A DNA stretch of 8,121 bases from an uncultured Clostridia bacterium (GTDB taxonomy: Bacteria > Bacillota > Clostridia > Christensenellales > CAG-314): NCBI GenBank assembly GCA_937875645.1, contig CALLXO010000095.1:1-8121 (forward strand), in the 5' to 3' direction. Positions 1 through 5,450 of this stretch are shown piece after piece. The position numbers were made by a program, and so were the translations under genes. A model generated the notes under the pieces. That model saw only the letters and a program-made list of their open reading frames with translations. It did not search any database and was not told the origin of the DNA. How positions within the stretch are numbered: the stretch's first letter is position 1; every line of letters starts with the position of its first letter.

Positions 1-519
1 GAGCGGAAAATACACATTGATGCGATAAGTCACAACCCTGCGCCAGAAATTGCCATAATTTCTCTTGGCGGCAACGATTGTAATTTTGATTGGAAACAAA
101 TTGCTGACAATTGGGATAAAAAAAATTCCCCCTCTGTAACAGAAGAGGTCTACTTTGCCAACATGAAAACAATAATAAGCGATATTAAAGCTCGAGGGGT
201 AACGCCGCTAATTATCAGTTTGATTCCTTTGCATATCGAAAGATATTTTACCACTATAAGCCGTTTGGGTGACGGCGAAAAAATTTTGCTATGGTTAAAA
301 AGCAAACAAATTTTATATATGTGGCAGGAAAATTATAACGAGATACTTCATAAAGCGGCGGAAGAAACACAATCGAAGTTTATAAATATCCGCAAATTCT
401 TTTTGAACAATCATGAGTTTGACTCTCTTTACGGCTCTGACGGAATACATCTTTCGCAAAAAGGCTATAAACTGCTGGTGGACAATTTGGTAAGAGAAAT
501 CAAGCAATTAGACTTATAA
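1..519 (+). CDS. SGNH/GDSL-type esterase or lipase family protein, 3' part only
   Basis: The reading frame is open from the first base, so this is the last 172 residues of a protein whose start lies left of the window. The first internal ATG (163) is not the real start, because the coding sequence upstream of it is informative. Seen: a block III signature SLGGNDC (visible residues 21-27, oxyanion-hole Asn at 25) and, near the C-terminus, GSDGIHLSQKGY (residues 145-156), the block V Asp-x-x-His that supplies the catalytic Asp and His of SGNH hydrolases. Block I, with the nucleophilic Ser (GDS), would lie upstream. The family cleaves ester bonds in lipids, acylated sugars or cell-wall polymers; the substrate cannot be told here. 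No signal peptide can be judged without the N-terminus. The gene lies about 140 bases before spoIIR on the same strand, with a weak hairpin between them, so co-transcription is uncertain. Confidence 0.85.
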   Translation, partial: ERKIHIDAISHNPAPEIAIISLGGNDCNFDWKQIADNWDKKNSPSVTEEVYFANMKTIISDIKARGVTPLIISLIPLHIERYFTTISRLGDGEKILLWLKSKQILYMWQENYNEILHKAAEETQSKFINIRKFFLNNHEFDSLYGSDGIHLSQKGYKLLVDNLVREIKQLDL

Positions 520-566
520 GCATATGCAATAAAAGTATTATGCGGACTAAAAAACCGTCTTTGACA

Positions 567-588
567 AAAAAGGACATTATTCCTTTTT
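567..588 (+). terminator. Weak hairpin downstream of the hydrolase gene, possible terminator
   Basis: AAAAAGGA (567-574) is an exact inverted repeat of TCCTTTTT (581-588), with loop CATTAT. The T run sits inside the 3' arm and is followed by more A/T. The stem is short and A/T-rich, so it may only be a leaky terminator for the upstream hydrolase gene. It overlaps a TTGACA sequence at 561-566, which could be chance. Confidence 0.35.
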
Positions 589-619
589 AATTTTAATCAA
601 AACAACGTTAACTTAATTT

Positions 620-644
620 TTTATGTCAAAAATACTGACATAAA
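620..644 (+). repeat. Perfect 9-bp inverted repeat next to the spoIIR ribosome binding site
   Basis: TTTATGTCA (620-628) and TGACATAAA (636-644) are exact inverted copies separated by AAAATAC. The right arm ends one base before the AGGAG Shine-Dalgarno sequence (646-650). As DNA it looks like a binding site for a dimeric regulator; as RNA it would be a stem flush against the ribosome site. The sequence alone does not distinguish these. Confidence 0.6.
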
Positions 645-645
645 T

Positions 646-660
646 AGGAGATTTGTTTTG
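646..660 (+). promoter_or_regulatory. Ribosome binding site fixing the TTG start of spoIIR
   Basis: AGGAG at 646-650 is followed by 7 bases and then TTG at 658, which is optimal spacing. The next codons give MKKIVISAFMLF, a normal start for a membrane-anchored SpoIIR, so TTG is preferred to any later ATG. Confidence 0.8.
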
Positions 661-1212
661 AAAAAGATAGTTATTAGTGCATTTATGCTGTTTGTCATTA
701 TTGTTTTAGGCTGCGTAATGTTTAATAGCCAAACTAAAGCCGATAGTACTCATTACCTGAGAATTCATATAAGGGCGCATTCTAACGGTAAAGCTGACCA
801 GACAGTAAAGTATAAGGTAAGGACGGCTATTGTTGAGTATTTGGCTCCTTATTTGGCGGATGCGACAGACAAAAATAAAGCGCAGACAATTATTTCTTGC
901 CATTTAGCAAGGTTAAGTGAGTTGGCAAAAAGTGTATTAGTAGCCAACGGTTTTGATTACGGCGCAAGCGCAAAATTAAATAAGGAAAATTTTCCCACAA
1001 GGAGTTACGACGGTTTTGTGCTCAAAAGGGGAGTGTATGATGCTTTAATTATTGATTTAGGCGATGGGCGTGGCGACAATTGGTGGTGTGTGGTATATCC
1101 GCCTCTTTGTTTTGTAAATGCAGAGAGCAGCAATACAGGCGAAAATTCTATTCAATATGTTTCTAAAATAAAAGAGATTATCGAAAATTTTAAAAGAAAA
1201 CACAGCAACTGA
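658..1212 (+). CDS. spoIIR: Stage II sporulation protein R (SpoIIR)
   Basis: SpoIIR is made in the forespore and exported to the intermembrane space. There it triggers SpoIIGA-dependent cleavage of pro-sigma-E, so that the mother-cell programme starts after septation (known from Bacillus subtilis). Seen: 184 residues, somewhat shorter than the B. subtilis protein; a hydrophobic N-terminal export or anchor segment at about 5-23; the family block LRIHIRAHSNGKADQ (34-48); then NFPTRSYDGFVLKRGVYDAL (111-130) and NWWCVVYPPLCF (141-152), the strongest SpoIIR hallmark. The tail is charged and probably helical. The gene starts with TTG behind a well-placed AGGAG and ends with TGA. It is followed by a hairpin and then sleB. 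In Bacillus the gene is controlled by sigma-F; I could not find a convincing sigma-F promoter in the 138 bases upstream. Identification is secure. Confidence 0.95.
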   Translation: MKKIVISAFMLFVIIVLGCVMFNSQTKADSTHYLRIHIRAHSNGKADQTVKYKVRTAIVEYLAPYLADATDKNKAQTIISCHLARLSELAKSVLVANGFDYGASAKLNKENFPTRSYDGFVLKRGVYDALIIDLGDGRGDNWWCVVYPPLCFVNAESSNTGENSIQYVSKIKEIIENFKRKHSN

Positions 1213-1215
1213 CAA

Positions 1216-1222
1216 CATAATA
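1216..1222 (+). promoter_or_regulatory. Candidate sporulation-type -10 element for sleB-ypeB
   Basis: CATAATA at 1216-1222 fits the sigma-G -10 consensus CATWMTA exactly, and sleB is a sigma-G gene in Bacillus. No good -35 (GHATR) lies 17-18 bases upstream; the nearest, GAAAA at 1196-1200, leaves only 15 bases. Short A/T-rich matches of this kind arise easily by chance, so this is a candidate only. Confidence 0.3.
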
Positions 1223-1233
1223 AATAACGGTAT

Positions 1234-1276
1234 AAAAACACGATTTTGCTTTAAACTAAGGTAAAATCGTATTTTT
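1234..1276 (+). terminator. Long A/T-rich hairpin with T run between spoIIR and sleB
   Basis: Bases 1234-1247 pair with 1263-1276 (ACGATTTT with AAAATCGT, AAAAA with TTTTT, one C/A mismatch at 1239/1271). Pairing continues inward through 1248-1253 with 1257-1262, including two G-U pairs, to a 3-base loop. The 3' arm ends in TTTTT, as in an intrinsic terminator for spoIIR. It ends only 4 bases before the GGAGG of sleB, so if sleB is transcribed through it the structure would sit right beside the ribosome site. Confidence 0.55.
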
Positions 1277-1289
1277 ATATGGAGGTAAA

Positions 1290-1967
1290 ATGAGCACAAA
1301 AAAATGGATTACGGTTGTTGCCGCAACTGTTGTGTTGTGCCTGATTGTTACGCTGGCAGTTTGTCCGACAGTTAGCGCCGCTGTGCTTAGACGAGGCAGT
1401 ACAGGCAGTGTAGTCAGAACGGTACAGACAAGATTAAAAAACTGGGGTTATTACTTCGGTGCTGTAGACGGCATTTACGGCAGTCAAACCGTTGCTGCGG
1501 TAATGTATTTTCAGCGTAGAAACGGACTTGTCGCTGATGGAATTGTCGGCAACAGAACGGCTGCGGCAATCGGAATAAGGCTTACTGCAACACCCTCGAC
1601 TGGCGGAGGCACTAGTAGCAGTAACTTGTACTTGTTGTCTTGTGCAGTTTATGGCGAAGCAAGAGGGGAGAGTTATACAGGTAAGGTAGCTGTTGCGGCG
1701 GTTGTTTTAAACCGTGTAAAGTCATCAAGTTTCCCCAACACTATTAGTGGAGTAATATATCAGCCCGGCGCTTTTACCGCTGTTTCTGACGGTCAAATAA
1801 ACATTGGTACAAATGACGAATGCACACGTGCAGCTCAGGATGCGTTAAACGGTTGGGACCCCACTTACGGTTGCATTTATTATTACAATCCACGAACTGC
1901 AACAAATGCATGGATACGTTCTCGCCCTATTATAGTTACAATAGGCAAGCACGTTTTCTGCACTTAA
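1290..1967 (+). CDS. sleB: Spore cortex-lytic enzyme SleB (lytic transglycosylase)
   Basis: SleB is deposited in the dormant spore and, on germination, degrades the cortex peptidoglycan that contains muramic-delta-lactam. Seen, in order: a signal peptide with hydrophobic core at about 8-28, likely cut after TVSA (residue 30); a peptidoglycan-binding domain (about 36-95) with the typical LRRGSTGSVVRTVQTRL and DGIYGSQT...VMYFQRRNGL...DGIVGNRT pattern; a Thr/Ser/Gly linker (about 99-112); and the SleB/CwlJ-type hydrolase domain (113-225). That domain has the signature YGEARGES, whose first Glu (E123) is the expected catalytic acid, and a YYYNP...W...V.IG.H.F C-terminal block. At 225 residues it is shorter than B. 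subtilis SleB because the linker is short. GGAGG at 1281-1285 precedes the ATG. The stop codon overlaps the ypeB ribosome site, so the pair forms an operon. In Bacillus this operon is sigma-G dependent. Confidence 0.94.
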   Translation: MSTKKWITVVAATVVLCLIVTLAVCPTVSAAVLRRGSTGSVVRTVQTRLKNWGYYFGAVDGIYGSQTVAAVMYFQRRNGLVADGIVGNRTAAAIGIRLTATPSTGGGTSSSNLYLLSCAVYGEARGESYTGKVAVAAVVLNRVKSSSFPNTISGVIYQPGAFTAVSDGQINIGTNDECTRAAQDALNGWDPTYGCIYYYNPRTATNAWIRSRPIIVTIGKHVFCT

Positions 1968-1977
1968 GGAGGGCGAT

Positions 1978-3348
1978 ATGGCAAGAGAACACCAAAACGA
2001 AAAAATAGCCGACAGACGTGCAAACAAATCTGTTTGGTTAGGGTTTACGAGCATTGTGGCTGTGTTAGCAATAGGATTAAGCACTTATTTTGGGCTTAGG
2101 TATCATGAAGCACGCAAGGTGGATTTAAACTCTTCTTCCTATTACGAAAGGCAAATAGCCAACGTGTATCATCAAAGCTTGTACCGTCTCTCCGACAGCT
2201 TAGAAAATACCGAAGCAAATTTAGGCAAGATACTAGTATCTAACGACATCGACCAAATAAGAAAGCTATTGATAAAAACGGAAGGTTTAGCAGACAGCTC
2301 CGTTGCCGATATGAATACTTTACCCGCTGAGGAAGATATTGTTAATGCCGCTTCAAGGTATTTTAATCAGTTAAGCGATTATTGCAAAAATATCGGCGAA
2401 GAAATGAATTCCTCAGATAGACTTACAAAAGAACAAAAAAGCAATCTAAGAAATTTGAAAAATATTGGCGCCAGCTTGAGCGAATCTTTCCGAAACATTA
2501 GCCAAAAAGATGACACTATACTTTGGAACACCGACAGCGGCGGCTCACGCACCATGTCTATTTTTATGGACGATATAAACGAAAATACTTTTGAATATCC
2601 ACAGTTAGTGTATGACGGACCTTTTAGCGACAGCGTGACACAAAAAACTTTTGATGTTGAAGTATTAAGTCACCGCGAAGTAGAGCAAAAACTAAGAGAA
2701 AATTTTAAGGATTACAACTTAACAAAGGTGGAGTTTAAAGAAGAAGTAGCCGCAAGAGCTAAGGTATACTTGTTTGACGTCACTTTTGACGGAGATAATT
2801 ACACTTTAGAAACGGCTCGTGATGGTACTGTTGCTCAATTGAATGCTAATTTTTATAACGATTCAACAAGAAGCACTTTGCCCGAAGACCAATGCGGCGA
2901 TGTCGCAACCAAAATGGCGCAAGCGTTAGGGTATGATGTCAAGCCCATGTGGGTATCTCAAACAATAGACGGCACTGTTTATGTCAATATGATTTCTCGC
3001 GAGGGAGATACGCTGCTTTATCCCGATATGGTAAAAATGGCTGTTGATTGCACCAGCGGCAAAGTGGTGGGTATTGATGCCTTTGGTTATATAGCAAACC
3101 ATAAAACACGCCAGCTACCTACTGAGTATGCTTCGGTAGAGAGCGCAAAGAAAGCTTTAAACGATGAATTGGTAGTCAACCGTCACTTTATGGCAGTTGT
3201 GCCAAAAGGCAACGAAGAAGTATTTTGTTATGAATTTCATTGCACGGCGGGCGGCGATGATTATCTAATTTATATTGATGCGCAAAATTTAAAAGAGATT
3301 GAAATATTAAAAATTGTGGACGGGCAAATGGGTTATACGGTAATGTAA
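1978..3348 (+). CDS. ypeB: Germination protein YpeB
   Basis: YpeB is a spore inner-membrane protein. It is needed for SleB to accumulate in the spore and remain stable and restrained until germination (known from Bacillus, where each protein depends on the other). Seen: 456 residues, the normal family length; a single N-terminal membrane segment at about 19-40; a helical region (about 55-185) with many charged residues; the family landmark YDGPFSD (213-219); and then three PepSY-like alpha/beta repeats at about 232-293, 305-372 and 386-448, the fold linked to peptidase or hydrolase inhibition. It starts 10 bases after the sleB stop, with AAGGAGGG (1966-1973) overlapping that stop, so the two genes are translated together. 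An intrinsic terminator follows about 45 bases after the stop, closing the operon. Confidence 0.93.
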   Translation: MAREHQNEKIADRRANKSVWLGFTSIVAVLAIGLSTYFGLRYHEARKVDLNSSSYYERQIANVYHQSLYRLSDSLENTEANLGKILVSNDIDQIRKLLIKTEGLADSSVADMNTLPAEEDIVNAASRYFNQLSDYCKNIGEEMNSSDRLTKEQKSNLRNLKNIGASLSESFRNISQKDDTILWNTDSGGSRTMSIFMDDINENTFEYPQLVYDGPFSDSVTQKTFDVEVLSHREVEQKLRENFKDYNLTKVEFKEEVAARAKVYLFDVTFDGDNYTLETARDGTVAQLNANFYNDSTRSTLPEDQCGDVATKMAQALGYDVKPMWVSQTIDGTVYVNMISREGDTLLYPDMVKMAVDCTSGKVVGIDAFGYIANHKTRQLPTEYASVESAKKALNDELVVNRHFMAVVPKGNEEVFCYEFHCTAGGDDYLIYIDAQNLKEIEILKIVDGQMGYTVM

Positions 3349-3392
3349 CAAAAAAGTTATTTACGTAGTATAAACATTAAATTAAACTGATT

Positions 3393-3424
3393 AGGCAGTA
3401 ACTATCAAAGGTACTGCCTTTTTT
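3393..3424 (+). terminator. Intrinsic terminator of the sleB-ypeB operon
   Basis: AGGCAGTA (3393-3400) pairs exactly with TACTGCCT (3412-3419) across an 11-base loop, in which CT/AG can add two pairs. Six T residues (3419-3424) follow directly. This is the classical Rho-independent form. Confidence 0.88.
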
Positions 3425-3453
3425 ATAAAAAAATTATGTAATTTAAAAAATCG

Positions 3454-3516
3454 TCTATTTTTGCCTAAATTCGACAAATTTGAACATAAACTGTTCAATT
3501 AACATTCAAAAATAGA
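3454..3516. repeat. Nested inverted repeat upstream of the rho promoter
   Basis: The outer arms TCTATTTTTG (3454-3463) and CAAAAATAGA (3507-3516) are exact inverted copies 43 bases apart. Inside them TTGAACA (3480-3486) and TGTTCAA (3492-3498) form a second exact inverted pair with a 5-base spacer TAAAC. There is no T run after either side. It lies between the ypeB terminator and the rho promoter, so it is more likely DNA-level structure or an operator than a second terminator, but chance in A/T-rich DNA is possible for the outer arms. Confidence 0.5.
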
Positions 3517-3596
3517 TAAATTAAGAGTAGTATTGTAAAAAAGGTCAATATTTTTGTTGTTTAAAAATAAATAGTATAATAATTTTTACAAATTCG

Positions 3597-3624
3597 TGTA
3601 CAAATAGTAAAAATGTGGTATAAT
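3597..3624 (+). promoter_or_regulatory. Likely housekeeping promoter of rho
   Basis: TATAAT at 3619-3624 is a perfect -10 and carries the extended TGG immediately before it (3616-3618). TGTACA at 3597-3602 matches 4 of 6 bases of the -35 consensus with a 16-base spacer. Transcription would start near 3631, giving a leader of about 65 bases before the rho ATG. Confidence 0.7.
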
Positions 3625-3695
3625 CTTTATAAGTAATTAATATATTTTGGTATTGATTTATTTATTATCTTTTTCTTTTATTTTCGGAGGTAATC

Positions 3696-5264
3696 ATGAC
3701 CACAGCTGAAGCGGATATCATAAAATCCATTGCCGAACGCAATCATATTTCAACAGAGGAAGTTGAAAACATTCTTAATAGCCGTTATTCGGAAGAAGAA
3801 TTACGAAAGATGAATTTGGTATCGCAATTAAGACTAATAGGGAGGGTAAAGGGTGTTAAATCTCCCACTTCAAGAAATATGGACGAACTTATTATGTGCA
3901 TTTTAGGCATACAAGACGGTTCTATAAAACCTGTATTTACTGCAAAAGGTAGGGGCATAAAATATGTTCCGCCCGATATACCGATATCATTAAATACAGA
4001 AAAAGCGGAGAAGAAACCGCTTATATTAAATAACTGTTACACTCAACCTCAAACGCAGCAAACGCCACAAGAAATTATAAATATTGTCCCTCCTATTGAG
4101 GAAGAAATTGAAGACTCCAACGGTCAAACTGCCGTCAATAAGGAAGCGGACATAACCATAACAGGTATACTGGAAATTATGCCGGAAGGTTATGGGTTTT
4201 TACGCACTTTCAATTTTTATCAGTCAAAAAATGACGTTTATGTCGGCGCTCAGCAAATAAAGCGTTTTAATCTTCGTCAAGGCGATCAATTGTTGTGTAC
4301 TGCACGCTTTTTTGACAGAAGCAAGTCACCTTCCTTAATTTTTATTCATTCGGTAAATGACGTACCTTGCGACAGGTTAGGCAGACGCCCTTATTTTAAC
4401 GACTTTGAAGCAACTTATCCAAATGAGCGGATACGCCTTGAAAAGGGCGCAGAAAGGTATGATTTTTCTTTACGTGCTATTGATTTAGTTGCTCCCATAG
4501 GGTTAGGACAGCGTGGTCTTATTGTTGCTCCGCCTAAAACTGGCAAAACGACTTTACTTAAAAAAATTGCGCAATCTGTCACAAAAAGCTACGGGGACAA
4601 AATCAAAGTATTTATTTTGCTTATAGACGAACGCCCCGAGGAAGTTACCGATTTTAAGGAAAACGTACCTAATGCGGAAGTTGTTTTTAGTACTTTTGAT
4701 CAAACGCCTTTTCATCACACCGCCGTTGCGGAAATGCTTTTAAACAACTGCAAACACAGGGTGGAACAAGGTCAGGACGTCTTAATTTTATTAGACAGCA
4801 TAACTCGCTTAGCGCGCGCCTACAACAAGACAGCAGAAGTCACCGGACGTACTCTTACCGGCGGACTGGACATTGCCGCTCTCGAAACGCCCAAAGCGTT
4901 TTTTGGCTCGGCAAGGCGTGTTATATCGGGTGGAAGCCTTACAATACTTGCAACAGCGCTTGTGGAGACAGGCAGCCGAATGGACGATATTATTTATGAG
5001 GAATTTAAGGGTACCGGCAATATGGAAATTCATTTAGACAGGGAGTTATCCGACAGGCGTATTTTCCCCGCTATTGATTTACGCAAAAGCAGTACCCGTA
5101 GGGAGGAAATGCTTCTTTCTCAAAAAGAGTTGGAAGGAATGTGGCTGATACGCCGCAAACTTAGCCGTGCCGACAATTTTGACGCATGCTTGCAGCTTAT
5201 GGATATGATAACCTGCACCGCAACCAACGATGAGTTTATAGATACGTTAAAATTAGTAAAATAA
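3696..5264 (+). CDS. rho: Transcription termination factor Rho
   Basis: Rho is a hexameric RNA-dependent ATPase and translocase that binds nascent unstructured RNA and ends transcription. Seen, in order: an N-terminal helical region (about 1-37); a Rho_N-like helix-extended-helix segment (about 38-71, [20 protein letters not shown]); a low-complexity linker (about 95-150) rich in Gln, Pro, Glu and Asn; the cold-shock-like primary RNA-binding domain (about 152-222, including EGYGFLR and FNLRQGDQ); and the RecA-like ATPase. Key sites are Walker [10 protein letters not shown] (278-286), [12 protein letters not shown] (308-319) with the catalytic-Glu position E312 and R313, Walker [15 protein letters not shown] (363-376), the secondary RNA-binding loop GRTLTGGLD (384-392) and [13 protein letters not shown] (435-447). 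At 522 residues it is about 100 longer than E. coli Rho, the difference being N-terminal. The ATG follows CGGAGG by a few bases. It stands alone, with its own promoter and a terminator after it; rpmE, a frequent neighbour of rho in Bacillota, is absent here. Confidence 0.97.
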   Translation: MTTAEADIIKSIAERNHISTEEVENILNSRYSEEELRKMNLVSQLRLIGRVKGVKSPTSRNMDELIMCILGIQDGSIKPVFTAKGRGIKYVPPDIPISLNTEKAEKKPLILNNCYTQPQTQQTPQEIINIVPPIEEEIEDSNGQTAVNKEADITITGILEIMPEGYGFLRTFNFYQSKNDVYVGAQQIKRFNLRQGDQLLCTARFFDRSKSPSLIFIHSVNDVPCDRLGRRPYFNDFEATYPNERIRLEKGAERYDFSLRAIDLVAPIGLGQRGLIVAPPKTGKTTLLKKIAQSVTKSYGDKIKVFILLIDERPEEVTDFKENVPNAEVVFSTFDQTPFHHTAVAEMLLNNCKHRVEQGQDVLILLDSITRLARAYNKTAEVTGRTLTGGLDIAALETPKAFFGSARRVISGGSLTILATALVETGSRMDDIIYEEFKGTGNMEIHLDRELSDRRIFPAIDLRKSSTRREEMLLSQKELEGMWLIRRKLSRADNFDACLQLMDMITCTATNDEFIDTLKLVK

Positions 5265-5312
5265 AATTGATGTATAAGCTAAATGCAAATGCTTTTTCTT
5301 AATACATGCTCC

Positions 5313-5353
5313 TTAAACAACAACCGCAGCAAACTGCTGCGGTTGTTGTTTAA
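5313..5353. terminator. Bidirectional terminator between convergent rho and potD
   Basis: Perfect 18-bp stem: 5313-5330 pairs with 5336-5353 around the loop AAACT. The core is G/C-rich (CCGCAGC with GCTGCGG) and each arm ends in a T-rich stretch when read in its own direction (GGTTGTTGTTTAA). It lies about 50 bases after the rho stop and about 100 bases after the potD stop on the other strand. The U tract is interrupted by G, so efficiency is uncertain, but the position and perfect pairing support the call. Confidence 0.8.
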
Positions 5354-5450
5354 TATATTGATAAGTTGAATTTGTGATATTAATTATAGTTGCCATTTGT
5401 CTCTTTGTTTATTCCAGAAGTAAAAAACTTGAATGGGCATCATCTCGCAT

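Larger units (their letters stand above)
3349..3695. other. Noncoding stretch between ypeB and rho
   Basis: No credible gene on either strand. It contains, left to right, the ypeB terminator (3393-3424), a nested inverted repeat (3454-3516), a weaker TATAAT (3575-3580) without a good -35, the likely rho promoter (3597-3624), and a leader of roughly 65 bases whose last part is pyrimidine-rich (3657-3684) just before the rho ribosome site. The composition is markedly more A/T-rich than the flanking genes. Confidence 0.8.

Noticed and set aside
520..543. GCATATGC palindrome and nearby TATGC as a regulatory dyad
   Set aside because: Arms are only 5 bases long and no wider symmetry is present.
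561..597. TTGACA at 561 as a housekeeping promoter for spoIIR
   Set aside because: The only -10-like sequence (TTTAAT at 586-591) leaves a 19-base spacer, the TTGACA overlaps a probable terminator stem, and spoIIR is expected to use a sporulation sigma factor.
639..645. CATAAAT as a sigma-G-type -10 for spoIIR
   Set aside because: It does not fit CATWMTA, is part of the dyad, and lies too close to the Shine-Dalgarno for a transcript to include it.
1845..2084. Minus-strand open frame across the sleB/ypeB junction, and other open frames of 60-90 codons opposite or inside the main genes
   Set aside because: They lie wholly within well-identified genes, lack ribosome sites and show no recognisable protein features.
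3575..3580. Second TATAAT upstream of rho as a tandem promoter
   Set aside because: No acceptable -35 at 16-18 bases; the nearest TTGTTG leaves only 15. Such sequences are common in this A/T-rich stretch.
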